Below are positions 34,042 to 42,447 of a DNA stretch of 64,000 nucleotides, piece by piece. This stretch comes from an uncultured Bacteroidales bacterium. GTDB lineage: Bacteria; Bacteroidota; Bacteroidia; Bacteroidales; P3. The position numbers were made by a program, and so were the translations under genes. The notes below the pieces were generated by a model that was not told the origin of the DNA, did not search any database, and saw nothing but the letters and a program-made list of their open reading frames with translations. The DNA lies in NCBI GenBank assembly GCA_947165255.1, contig CAMUZR010000007.1, positions 62,001-126,000 on the forward strand, written 5' to 3'. Position 1 is the first letter of the stretch, and each line of letters starts with the position of its first letter.

Positions 34042-34799
34042 AAAGAACAATCCTTCTATTGTCGGCAGCCATCCTCTCAGCCGCTTGCACCAAAGAGCCC
34101 CTACCTCAACCCTCTTCTGATGCTGTCTTCTCCTTGGCCGAAACCTCATGGGTTGGCACCTACGACGACAAATACCAGGGCTACCCTGCCACACTTTTCT
34201 GGAACCTAGAATTCCTGTCCGACAGCACCGGCACCCTCCATCTCGATCTGGTGATAGCCGCCACCCCGCAACCTTCGATGGACATTGCTTTCCGCTACGA
34301 ATTCAATGGGACTGATGGGGTGACTTATGACGAATATTTGACTGAACCTGGGCATTTCCATTATGACTCTCTCTCGCACACTCTCACATGGGATTTGCAA
34401 GTGGGTGACGCCAACGACGCTTTGGGAGGGACTACGGTGTTTCATCTGGAAGGTCAAGAGTCGGTCCCCTTTCCCACCAATACCACATGGCGGGCAGAGC
34501 AGCAATTGACAGTAAGTGACACCCTTATGCCTGTCTCCTGGCGGCTGGATTTCTGGGAGTATGGCTTGGGTGGACAGGTGTCCTATTGTGCGGCTAGCAC
34601 CTGTGTGGGGCAATCATTCTTTTGGCAGTATGACAGCACCGCCCATACAGGCTCACTCAATGTGAATGGCAACCACTATTCTTTTTCTTATAGTGCTGAG
34701 AATGAGTTACTAACATTGAACTATGCTACCCACATTCACGGTACTATGATTCCCATAGGAGGCATTCTGCAATTCCGCAAAGAAGAGAACGAAGAATAA
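34038..34799 (+). CDS. Lipoprotein with a lipocalin-like beta domain (cassette 1)
   Basis: A 253-residue lipoprotein (LLSAAILSAAC, Cys17). The mature part is strand-rich, with a possible duplication: SWVGTYDDKYQGYPATLFWN in the first half and TTWRAEQQLTVSD in the second, each followed by strands separated by D/S-rich turns, a lipocalin-like look. No family is assigned. Its start overlaps the previous gene (ATGA), so sigma, single-TM protein and both lipoproteins form one translation-coupled unit. Confidence 0.65.
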   Translation: MKRTILLLSAAILSAACTKEPLPQPSSDAVFSLAETSWVGTYDDKYQGYPATLFWNLEFLSDSTGTLHLDLVIAATPQPSMDIAFRYEFNGTDGVTYDEYLTEPGHFHYDSLSHTLTWDLQVGDANDALGGTTVFHLEGQESVPFPTNTTWRAEQQLTVSDTLMPVSWRLDFWEYGLGGQVSYCAASTCVGQSFFWQYDSTAHTGSLNVNGNHYSFSYSAENELLTLNYATHIHGTMIPIGGILQFRKEENEE

Positions 34800-34818
34800 C
34801 GGGTGGAGTATGTCGGAT

Positions 34819-35721
34819 TTACCACTCCAGATATTTCTTGCGCCCCGTTAGGCGGTCAAAGAGGGTTCGGCTGGGTATGGGGCGCTGAATATCGAAAGTC
34901 CCTGCGGGGGTGACGAACCCCTGAGTCTTGCCCATTCGGGCGTAGGCAAGGCCTTCAGAAAAAGTGCCCAGATGGTCGAAACGGGTGTCTATAATCAGGT
35001 TGCCTGCTTTGTCAACGGCACCGAATTTGCCATCTTTTTCCACTATGGCGCGGCCTTCAATCAAACTGAAGACAGAGGCGTATTGGTCGCCGAGGTTGGC
35101 CACAGTCTTCCCCTGGCAGTCCACAAAACGCCATTGGCCGTCCTGACATACAGGCGCGACCCCTTCGGAGAAGTTTTCTGCCTCGTCGAACTGAAGCGGC
35201 AGCACGTATTCTCCCTGGGTATTGATAAAGCCCCATTTCTCACCAATGTTCACCAACGCCATGCCGTCAACGAAAGGGGTGGCATAGTCAAACGTGAGCT
35301 CAATGACCACTTTGCCGTCGCGGTTGAGGTATCCGCTTTTCAAGTCTTTGGTGATAACTGCCAGGCCGTTTGAAAAACTTTCCACATCGTCTGTGTCGTC
35401 GTCCAGGTCGAACAGCGTGTTGCCCTTCTTATCGATGACAAAGGTGGCATCGCCCAGCGTGGCGGTGGCCGCACCTTCGCTGAAAGGCATGGCCCAGTCG
35501 TATTTGGGTGCAATGATAAAAGTACCGTTTTTATCAATGTAGCCGTACTTTTCGCCTTTCTCGACAGCGGCGAGGCCTTCGCTGAAGCCAAAGGCATCAT
35601 GGAATTGGGGCTGAATGGCGAAACGGCCTTCGCGGTTGATAAAGCCCCACCGGTCGTTCTGTTTTACTGCCGCCAGGCCTTCGGCAAAGGCCCAGGTGTT
35701 TCCGTTTTGTAGAATGTTCAT
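34819..35721 (-). CDS. WG-repeat protein
   Basis: A 300-residue protein made of about eight WG (KWG) repeats, each roughly 35 residues, with the core form W/YGFINxxGxFxIxPxFDxAxxFSEGLA. Examples begin RWGFINREGRFAIQPQF and KWGFINTQGEYVLPLQFD. No signal peptide is seen, so it may be cytosolic or export may need another route. These repeats form beta-structures of unknown function. It lies 20 bp from the convergent cassette 1 lipoprotein gene and 41 bp after manA. Confidence 0.88.
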   Translation of the reverse strand: MNILQNGNTWAFAEGLAAVKQNDRWGFINREGRFAIQPQFHDAFGFSEGLAAVEKGEKYGYIDKNGTFIIAPKYDWAMPFSEGAATATLGDATFVIDKKGNTLFDLDDDTDDVESFSNGLAVITKDLKSGYLNRDGKVVIELTFDYATPFVDGMALVNIGEKWGFINTQGEYVLPLQFDEAENFSEGVAPVCQDGQWRFVDCQGKTVANLGDQYASVFSLIEGRAIVEKDGKFGAVDKAGNLIIDTRFDHLGTFSEGLAYARMGKTQGFVTPAGTFDIQRPIPSRTLFDRLTGRKKYLEW

Positions 35722-35762
35722 TTTGTATAAGATTAATTGTGAATAATATTTTGCTGGATGAA

Positions 35763-36836
35763 TCAGCCCATGAAGGGATCTTCGCCGCCCACAAATTGTG
35801 CCACCCAGTCGCGGTCGGTGGAGTGGTTATGGCTCTCCTTGTCGGTCCATTGGTCGGGGTCGATGTACACCTCGAGCAATTTTGCGGGTCCTTCGGAGAA
35901 GAGCTCCACCGTGTCGGCCACGGCGGGTACCAACACGCATTCGCCCGCATGTATGGGCACTATCTCGTCCATGCTCCGCACGGCGGCAATACCCTCGACG
36001 CAAAGGTATATGACAAAGGAGTCCAATCCTGTAAAGTCCTTCTTCATCGGCTTAGTAAGGGGGATGAGGTTGGTGGTGAAGTAGGGGCACTCGGCCAGCC
36101 GGGTGGTGCTGTTTTCCTTGTAGGTATAGTGGGTCTTGCCGTCTTTCAGCTCGCTGAAGTCTATGGCGTCCAGGGCCTCGGCGGTGTGCAGCTCGCGCAG
36201 CTTGCCGTCGGCGTCGGGCCGGTTGTAGTCGTAGATGCGGTAGGTGCAATCGCTGTTTTGCTGTATCTCGGCCAGCAGCAGCCCTTTGCCCAAGGCGTGG
36301 ACCCGTCCGGCCGGAATGAAGAACATGTCGCCTGCCTGCGGCCGCTCGATGTGCAGAATGCTCTCCAGCCTGCCCAGCTGCAGAAACTGCTGGTACTCCT
36401 CCTTGGTGACGGCCTGGCTGAAGCCGTCCACTATCTGGGCGCCCGGGTCGGCCTCCATAATGTACCACATCTCGGTCTTGCCGTTTTCCATGCCGCGCTC
36501 GCGGGCCAGTTGGTCGTCGGGGTGCACCTGGATGGAAAGGTCGTCGTTGGCGTCTATTATCTTCAGCAGCAGCGGAAACTCGGTGCCGAAGTGGTTAAAG
36601 TTTTGCTCGCCGATAAGTTCTCCCATGTATATCTCCAGCACCTCGTTGATGTCGTTCTCGGCCAGAAAGCCGTTAACGATGACCGACTCGTTGCCCACCA
36701 CTCCCGACAGAGCCCACAGCTCGCCGCAATTGGGCAGGGGCGAGTAGTCGAACCCCAACGTGCTGATTTTGTTTCCGCCCCATACCTTGTTCTTAAACAG
36801 GGGCATGAATTTCATGGGATAAAGATTACTTTTCAT
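35763..36836 (-). CDS. manA: Mannose-6-phosphate isomerase, class I type
   Basis: A 357-residue cupin-fold isomerase interconverting fructose 6-phosphate and mannose 6-phosphate, feeding GDP-mannose and glycan synthesis. It begins MPLFKNKVWGGNKISTLGF; the zinc motif is LSIQVHPDDQLA (the His-Pro-Asp-Asp signature) with KTEMWYIMEA after it and FIPAGRVHALG in the middle, holding another ligand. Length fits short type I enzymes. I start at 36836. The WG-repeat gene lies 41 bp downstream and may be co-transcribed. Confidence 0.93.
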   Translation of the reverse strand: MKSNLYPMKFMPLFKNKVWGGNKISTLGFDYSPLPNCGELWALSGVVGNESVIVNGFLAENDINEVLEIYMGELIGEQNFNHFGTEFPLLLKIIDANDDLSIQVHPDDQLARERGMENGKTEMWYIMEADPGAQIVDGFSQAVTKEEYQQFLQLGRLESILHIERPQAGDMFFIPAGRVHALGKGLLLAEIQQNSDCTYRIYDYNRPDADGKLRELHTAEALDAIDFSELKDGKTHYTYKENSTTRLAECPYFTTNLIPLTKPMKKDFTGLDSFVIYLCVEGIAAVRSMDEIVPIHAGECVLVPAVADTVELFSEGPAKLLEVYIDPDQWTDKESHNHSTDRDWVAQFVGGEDPFMG

Positions 36837-36921
36837 CGAAATAATAAATGTGTTATTGTGTTAAAGCGCGGATGCGTGAGCCGGGTAAGGCGAATTGGGC
36901 CGACAATAGAATACCACTTCT

Positions 36922-37929
36922 CTATTTCAGAGTCTTCAACACCCGCTCCAACTCCCAGATGCGTATGTCGCGCGCCACCACCAGTCCCGCGCGGTTGACC
37001 AGTACCATGTAGGGAATGTGGTCGATACTGAGCTGCTTCAGGTAGTTCGCGTCCCATCCGTTGGGGTTGTCGTCAATGTTTATGGTCAGAATGCTGACTG
37101 GGCGGTCGCCAATGGCCTTCTGGGCCTGCTCCAGCTGGGTTTTGCAGCGGTCGCACCATGTGGCGCCAAACATAATCAGCGTGGCGCCTTCCCTGTTGCG
37201 GGTCTGCTCGAAGGTGCAGCGCTCTTTCTTGCCGTTGAGGTAGGCAAAATCCGGCATCTCGCTCCCTTCCGACACGGCGGGGGTGGCCTTCATCCAGCGC
37301 CGTAGCAGGGTGTAGTGGTAGGTGTGGCGCCCCTCGTCGGCCACCTGGCTGATCAGTTGGCGCACCACCCCGTCGTCCAGGTTGCTCATCTCCTGGTAGA
37401 CCACAAAGGGCAGATAGATGGAGGCGGGGTTCTCCTTGGCATACTGCTTGAGGAAACTGGCCGGCTCGGTGGCATTGCGGTAGCACTCCATGAGGTAGCG
37501 GTACTCGCTATTGCTGCGCGAGTTGCGTATGACCGACAGCTCGGGGCGGGTGGCGTTGAGCGCTATGCTTATTTCGGAGTTTTCCAGATAGAAATAGAGG
37601 GGCCGTCCGATGGCGCTATGCTGCAGCGACGCCAATACGGGACTGTCCACATGTCCGCTGAAGTGGAACATGCCCTTGTTGCCCTTGTCGGTAAAGGTGT
37701 GGTAGGTGCTGTCGCCGTCGTAAATGGTGAGGGTGAAGATACCGCTCAGGCTGCTCTCGCCGCTGATTCTGAACTGGCTCCCCTCGGCCACCGGCATGGG
37801 GCTGGCGGGGGACAGGAGGGGCTGAGGTGCGGCGCCGAGGCTGCCGGACGCGGGCAGCAGCAAAAGCACACATACAATCCATCGCGCAAGGCGCGTGGCT
37901 TTGCACATAGGGGTGGCTGGATGGCTCAT
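36922..37929 (-). CDS. Exported thioredoxin-like (TlpA/DUF4369-type) protein
   Basis: A 335-residue exported protein. After an N-terminal hydrophobic region (about residues 16-32) comes a beta-rich domain (FRISGESSLSGIFTLTIYDG) like the DUF4369 modules found before thioredoxin domains. The C-terminal third is a thioredoxin fold with GATWCDRCKTQ, active-site Cys259 and Cys262, and a cis-proline segment HIPYMVLVN. It is likely a periplasmic thiol-disulphide reductase. The Trp-Cys-Asp-Arg-Cys active site is unusual. Confidence 0.82.
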   Translation of the reverse strand: MSHPATPMCKATRLARWIVCVLLLLPASGSLGAAPQPLLSPASPMPVAEGSQFRISGESSLSGIFTLTIYDGDSTYHTFTDKGNKGMFHFSGHVDSPVLASLQHSAIGRPLYFYLENSEISIALNATRPELSVIRNSRSNSEYRYLMECYRNATEPASFLKQYAKENPASIYLPFVVYQEMSNLDDGVVRQLISQVADEGRHTYHYTLLRRWMKATPAVSEGSEMPDFAYLNGKKERCTFEQTRNREGATLIMFGATWCDRCKTQLEQAQKAIGDRPVSILTINIDDNPNGWDANYLKQLSIDHIPYMVLVNRAGLVVARDIRIWELERVLKTLK

Positions 37930-37939
37930 GTTTTCAGTA

Positions 37940-38143
37940 TCAATAAGAGTGGTAGGTCGAGCCGTTCTTCTTGTTATTGCCCCTGACGGAGTAGTTCTTA
38001 TTGATAGTTTTGCTAGACTTGTATTTCTTGGGGGTGTTCATGTAGCCGTCGGAGCTAGATTTGCAAGAAGTGAGGGTGCCCGTGATGCCGAATAGTCCCA
38101 CCACAAGCAGCAACGATACGAAAACCTTAGCGCACTTTTTCAT
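37940..38143 (-). CDS. Small lipoprotein, unknown
   Basis: A 67-residue lipoprotein with a good signal peptide and lipobox (GTLTSC, Cys27). The mature 40 residues are rich in Lys, Ser, Asn and Tyr (KKYKSSKTINKNYSVRGNN). It is 10 bp upstream of the thioredoxin-like gene on the same strand, so likely in the same transcript. No family known. Confidence 0.6.
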   Translation of the reverse strand: MKKCAKVFVSLLLVVGLFGITGTLTSCKSSSDGYMNTPKKYKSSKTINKNYSVRGNNKKNGSTYHSY

Positions 38144-38641
38144 ATTATCTATTTTTAGCGTTTTCTTGTTTTGTTACAATATGTTGTTTATAGCCAGTGT
38201 TTTATTACTTCTCCAAAGCGGGTCTTACCCACTACTTCGAAAGTACAAAATAACACATTTTTCTCCGATTACGCAAACTTTTTCAGATTTTTAATAGTCC
38301 TTCCGATTGCGTCGAGCCGCCTCTGCTCCGCCTGCCCTTCGGCCCCCGCTTCCCTCCCTCCGGCCGCCCCCTTGGTTCGCCATATCCTCTATTGTTCCTC
38401 TATCGTTGGCCTATAGGTCGTCTATTTAGAAATAAAGAACTGGATGGGAGCGGCAGAGGGGCAGCAGGCCAGTGGGCGGGGCCACGCCGCGGGGCGCGCG
38501 AGGTGAAAATATTTTTTGTCCGTCTTTGCGTAAATCCATTTTTTTTATGTAAATTTGCAGCGCAAAAATGTGTTCAACGGGGTATGCGATAAACATATAG
38601 GACCTACAGAATGTGTTATTTAGCCCCTAAAAGTTGGAGTT
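38144..38641. other. Intergenic region with C-rich and G-rich tracts and a promoter
   Basis: About 500 bp. 38310-38375 is C/T-rich and 38440-38510 is G-rich, flanking an AT-rich centre with a CCTATAGG palindrome. The two rich tracts are partly complementary. 38500-38560 resembles the promoter region at about 54236-54290. No gene supported. Confidence 0.5.
38525..38557 (+). promoter_or_regulatory. Promoter for the two-TM protein and efp
   Basis: TTTG (38525-38528), a 21-bp spacer, then TAAATTTG (38550-38557). The 25 bases 38536-38560 are identical to the minus-strand bases 54260-54236 at another promoter. Confidence 0.7.
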
Positions 38642-38917
38642 ATGAACTATCAAAGAAATCTTAGAATCTACGAATATATCTCATATATTCTTATCATCGG
38701 TGCCACCGTCGTCTACTTTGTCTTCCACAAGCAGGGAGCCGGCGCGCTCAACCTCACCCTTATCATCCTCATCCTTGCGGTTCTGAGCCGCATGATGATG
38801 GAGCGCACCCGCCGCCTGGCCGCCGATGCCGAGATAGACGTGCTCAAGAGTGACCTCCGGCGCCTCACCCAGCTCTACTCCGAAGAAAAGAAAAAGAACG
38901 CCGACAAGGCCAACTAA
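38642..38917 (+). CDS. Two-TM protein with coiled-coil tail, unknown
   Basis: A 91-residue protein: two closely spaced membrane helices (about residues 12-28 and 36-53), followed by a charged helix (MERTRRLAADAEIDVLKSDL to the C-terminus), likely a short cytoplasmic coiled coil. No family is recognised. It lies 50 bp before efp on the same strand and probably shares its promoter. Confidence 0.72.
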   Translation: MNYQRNLRIYEYISYILIIGATVVYFVFHKQGAGALNLTLIILILAVLSRMMMERTRRLAADAEIDVLKSDLRRLTQLYSEEKKKNADKAN

Positions 38918-38967
38918 CCCCAAAAGGCGACTAGAATATTGAAAATTAAAAATAAACATTACATAAT

Positions 38968-39531
38968 ATGGCAACAACCACTGATATCAAGAACGGACTC
39001 TGTATTAATTTCAACAACGACATCTACACCATCGTAGAGTTCCTTCATGTAAAACCCGGCAAGGGTGCCGCCTTTGTCCGCACCAAAATGCGCAGCGTCA
39101 AGACCGGCCGTATCCTCGAGAACACTTTCCCCAGCGGCGCCAAGATTGACGTCGTCCGCGTCGAGCGTCGCCCCTACACCTACCTCTATAAAGAGGGCGA
39201 TATGCACGTTTTCATGCACACCGAGACCTACGAGCAGATTTACATCCCCGAGTCCATCATCAACGCTCCCCAGTTCCTGAAGGACGGTCAGTATGTCGAG
39301 GTCACCGTCGAGGCCGACACCGAGACCCCCCTCATCTGCGAACTGCCCCCCTTCATCGAAACTGTCGTCACCTACACCGAGCCTGGTTTTGCCGGCAACA
39401 CCGCCACCAACGCCATGAAGGACGCTACCGTCGAGCCTGGTGTGCAGGTGCGTGTGCCTCTGTTTATTAAAGAAGGCGAGCGCATCAAGGTCGACACCCG
39501 CACCAACGAGTACGCCGAGCGTATCAAGTAA
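38968..39531 (+). CDS. efp: Elongation factor P
   Basis: A 187-residue EF-P, which binds stalled ribosomes between the P and E sites and speeds peptide bonds at polyproline stretches. The three-barrel fold is readable: [19 protein letters not shown] (loop with the tip lysine in PGKGAA), then [20 protein letters not shown] and the C-terminal barrel [19 protein letters not shown]. The lysine at the tip is the residue modified in some bacteria. A hairpin follows at 39563-39606. Confidence 0.96.
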   Translation: MATTTDIKNGLCINFNNDIYTIVEFLHVKPGKGAAFVRTKMRSVKTGRILENTFPSGAKIDVVRVERRPYTYLYKEGDMHVFMHTETYEQIYIPESIINAPQFLKDGQYVEVTVEADTETPLICELPPFIETVVTYTEPGFAGNTATNAMKDATVEPGVQVRVPLFIKEGERIKVDTRTNEYAERIK

Positions 39532-39562
39532 GAGTTTTTTTATTTTCATCATTTTCATTTCC

Positions 39563-39606
39563 GGACGTTAGTCGCATTTGCGGTTTTTTGCCGTAGCCTA
39601 ACGTCC
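39563..39606. terminator. Stem-loop after efp
   Basis: GGACGTTAG (39563-39571) pairs with CTAACGTCC (39598-39606), with smaller pairings inside the loop, followed by TTTCTT. Possible intrinsic terminator; the T-run is short. Confidence 0.55.
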
Positions 39607-39631
39607 TTTCTTACATCTAGGTTTGTTTTTT

Positions 39632-40645
39632 ATGAAGCGACTTCTTCCAGCACTTTTCCTCGTCCTGCTGTTTGCTGCCTGCAACGGCGGGTCGAATAAG
39701 AAAGCCACTCCGGCGGCCTCCACGGTCGACTACAGCCAGGTGGCCATTCCCCACTTCAATGCCGACTCCGCCTACCAGTTTGTTGCCGACCAGGTGGCTT
39801 TCGGCTTCCGCACCCCCAACACCGCGGCGCAGTCTCGCTGTGCCGACTATCTGGCCCGCCAGATGGGCCGCTGGTGCGACACGGTCATTGTGCAGGATTT
39901 CCCCGCCACCCTCTGGGACGGCACCACCGTCCGCGGCAAGAACATCATAGCCTCCATCGAGGCTCCGGCCTCCGCCTCCACGGGCAAGCGCCTGCTGCTG
40001 GCCGCCCACTGGGACAGCCGCCTTTGGGCTGACCACGACCCCGACCAGGACAACCACCGCAAGCCTATTGCCGGCGCCAACGACGGTGCCAGCGGCGTGG
40101 GAGTGCTCATGGAGATGGCCCGCATCATCTCTGCCCAGCGCCCCGCAGTGGCTATCGATTTCGTCTTCTTCGACGTCGAGGACCAGGGTTGCCCCGAATG
40201 GGCCGACAACTATGTCGAGGACAGTTGGTGCAAGGGTTCGCAGTATTGGAGCCAGCACCCCCATGTGCCCTATTATACGGCCGTTTACGGCGTGTTGCTC
40301 GACATGGTGGGTACCGAACAGCCCCGCTATACGAAGGAGCAGATTAGCCGCCAGTATGCCGCCGGCGTCATGAACAAGATGTGGGCGGTGGCCGCTGCCC
40401 TCGGACACGATAAGATTTTCGAAAACACCGAGACCGACCCCATTCTCGATGACCACTACTATGTCAACCGCATGGCGGGCATACCTATGATTGACATTGT
40501 TCAGAACACGCGCGGCATCAGTTTCTTCCAGCACTGGCACACGGTGAACGACAATCTGGAGCATGTCGACAAGAATACCCTCCGAATTACAGCCGAAGTC
40601 ATCCTGAAGACCATTTATGGCGACTACGGCATCCAGTCCAATTAG
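39632..40645 (+). CDS. M28-family peptidase / glutaminyl cyclase-like lipoprotein
   Basis: A 337-residue lipoprotein (lipobox LLFAAC). The M28-type zinc motifs are in order: AAHWDSR (His, Asp), GANDGASG (bridging Asp), FDVEDQG (Glu), DMVGTEQP, and a late FFQHWHTVNDN with the final His. This set and the length fit bacterial glutaminyl cyclases, which turn N-terminal Gln into pyroglutamate, and M28 aminopeptidases. In T9SS bacteria, exported proteins often start with Gln, so cyclase activity is plausible. The ATG at 39632 is chosen over a TTG upstream. Confidence 0.85.
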   Translation: MKRLLPALFLVLLFAACNGGSNKKATPAASTVDYSQVAIPHFNADSAYQFVADQVAFGFRTPNTAAQSRCADYLARQMGRWCDTVIVQDFPATLWDGTTVRGKNIIASIEAPASASTGKRLLLAAHWDSRLWADHDPDQDNHRKPIAGANDGASGVGVLMEMARIISAQRPAVAIDFVFFDVEDQGCPEWADNYVEDSWCKGSQYWSQHPHVPYYTAVYGVLLDMVGTEQPRYTKEQISRQYAAGVMNKMWAVAAALGHDKIFENTETDPILDDHYYVNRMAGIPMIDIVQNTRGISFFQHWHTVNDNLEHVDKNTLRITAEVILKTIYGDYGIQSN

Positions 40646-40650
40646 TCCCT

Positions 40651-41100
40651 ATGTGCCATTCCCGCTATTATTTCGTCCCCTTAGGCCTCTTTGTTATTGC
40701 CTTTGTAGCAGCCTTTGCCTTTGCCTCCTGCGGAAAAGAGGGGCGCTGCCATGTGCCGATTGGGGATGCCAACTGCCAGATTGACCCCAACTCGCCCCTC
40801 TATCCGGGCATAAACAATTGCGACGGCTACGAATATTTGGTGGGTGGGGCAAACGGTTTGGTTGTTGTGCGTGTCAGTTTCAACGATTTTGCCTGTTACG
40901 AACGCTCCTGCCCCCTCGACTCTGGCCGTCTGGAGATGGCTTCCGGCTACGGCAACATTGTCCTGGAGTGCCCCAAGTGCCACTCGCAGTTCAATACTTT
41001 TCTCGACGGCTGCCCCCTCGAAGGTAGCCGCACCTCATGCTACCTGTATAAGTACGGCACCTACTACGACGGCCGCACCCTATACATTAGCAACTACTAA
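40651..41100 (+). CDS. Rieske-like lipoprotein with altered iron ligands
   Basis: A 149-residue lipoprotein (AFAFASC). The second half has the order of a Rieske 2Fe-2S domain: FACYERSCPLDSG, LECPKCHSQFNTF, then GPA-like turn sequence and YLYKYGTYYDGRTLYI. In a normal Rieske site the motifs are C-x-H and C-x-x-H; here the first gives CPLD, with no His, and the second is CPKCH. The cluster may be changed or absent. Six bp after the M28 gene, so co-transcribed. Confidence 0.65.
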   Translation: MCHSRYYFVPLGLFVIAFVAAFAFASCGKEGRCHVPIGDANCQIDPNSPLYPGINNCDGYEYLVGGANGLVVVRVSFNDFACYERSCPLDSGRLEMASGYGNIVLECPKCHSQFNTFLDGCPLEGSRTSCYLYKYGTYYDGRTLYISNY

Positions 41101-41116
41101 AGGGTACTAGGGATTA

Positions 41117-42385
41117 TTAGTCTTTCTTTTTTAGCGAAGCGGCCTTCTCCTCGTCAGCCTCGGCCTTTGCAATCCATTGAGCCCGATCATCAGGATTTTG
41201 TTCAGCAAGGATTCGATAGCATTTGGCACGGTTTACGTATGCCTTAGCTTTTTTGTTATCAATAGAGATGGTGCTGCTGAAGTCCTTGATGGCTCCATCG
41301 ATGTCGCTTAAGAAGTTCTTTTTGAGAATTCCGCGGTTATTGTATGCTTTTGAATTGTTCGGATTCTTCTCAATTGCCATGTCGTAGTCTTTCATGGCTC
41401 CCTCTTTGTCACCTAAGTTCCTTTTGAGATTTCCACGGTTATTGTATGCTTCTGAATTGTTCGGATTCTTCTCAATAGCCATGTCGTAGTCCTTCATGGC
41501 ACCCTCCTTATCGCCTAAGTCGTTTTTGAGAACTCCGCGGTTATTGTATGCTTCTGAGAAGTTCAGATTTTTCTTGATTGCCATGTCGAAGTCCTTCATT
41601 GCTCCCTCCTTGTCGCCTAAGTCGTTTTTGAGATTTCCGCGGTTATAATATGCTGATGAATTGTTCAGATTCTTCTCAATAGCCATGTCGTAGTCCTTCA
41701 TTGCTCCCTCTTTGTCGCCTGACTTCCTTTTGAGAATTCCGCGGTTATTGTATGCTTCTGAGAAATCGGGATTCAGTTCTATTGCCTTAGTGTATAGTGA
41801 GAAGGCTTTTAGCTTATCTTCTTCGGAGAGAGCCTGAGTGAAGTTCTCGCTAGCTTTGGACATTCTTGCTGCCTTTTCTGCAGCTTCCTTGCTCTGGTCT
41901 ATGTCTTTCTTTATTGCCTCGACTGTATCTTTTAATTTGTTTATCTCTGATAGAGATTCCTTTGCGGATTTTGCATCTTCCTTAGCCGAATCGGCTTTTT
42001 GTTGCACAGTATTGAGTTGCCCCTCTAGCTTGTTCAGTTTTTCCTGTTGTTTTTTGTCATTTCTTACATTGAGAACTATAGGTGCAAGGACACCCAAGCC
42101 TACCCCAAGTGCACCGATGACGATGGCGAGTAATGTTAGCCAATGCGAAAGGTTGTCGTTGATGGTATTTTCTTTGTTCCGAACGTCTTCTCTATAGATT
42201 GCAACCTCTTTCTCAAGAGTTTCCATCTGCTTTTTGATTGCTTCGTTCTCGGCTTGCAACTGCTGGATGGTTGCGTTGGCCTGAACCTCTGGAGCGGTTG
42301 TTTTGGACTGTTGCCCAAAGATGGTTTGGCCACTGAATATGATGAGCAGTGACAGCAGTAGTGTGTACTTTAGTTGCTTTTTCAT
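41117..42385 (-). CDS. Exported TPR protein with near-identical repeats
   Basis: A 422-residue protein with a signal peptide (MKKQLKYTLLLSLLIIFSG, cut near QTIFG), a coiled coil (about residues 25-65), a membrane helix (about 70-97, HWLTLLAIVIGALGVGLGVL), another long coiled coil (about 98-175), and six TPR units of 34 residues. Units two to five are almost the same (DKEGAMKDYDMAIEKN), so they amplified recently. TPRs bind partner proteins; a scaffold role is inferred. The ATG at 42385 is chosen since the longer frame overlaps queD. The short membrane segment after a signal peptide leaves topology uncertain. Confidence 0.82.
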   Translation of the reverse strand: MKKQLKYTLLLSLLIIFSGQTIFGQQSKTTAPEVQANATIQQLQAENEAIKKQMETLEKEVAIYREDVRNKENTINDNLSHWLTLLAIVIGALGVGLGVLAPIVLNVRNDKKQQEKLNKLEGQLNTVQQKADSAKEDAKSAKESLSEINKLKDTVEAIKKDIDQSKEAAEKAARMSKASENFTQALSEEDKLKAFSLYTKAIELNPDFSEAYNNRGILKRKSGDKEGAMKDYDMAIEKNLNNSSAYYNRGNLKNDLGDKEGAMKDFDMAIKKNLNFSEAYNNRGVLKNDLGDKEGAMKDYDMAIEKNPNNSEAYNNRGNLKRNLGDKEGAMKDYDMAIEKNPNNSKAYNNRGILKKNFLSDIDGAIKDFSSTISIDNKKAKAYVNRAKCYRILAEQNPDDRAQWIAKAEADEEKAASLKKKD

Positions 42386-42447
42386 TTTGTGTGTTGTTGC
42401 GTTGCTGTGATAAAAGACGTTGGGTGTGCGCCCCTTGATGGCGGGGC

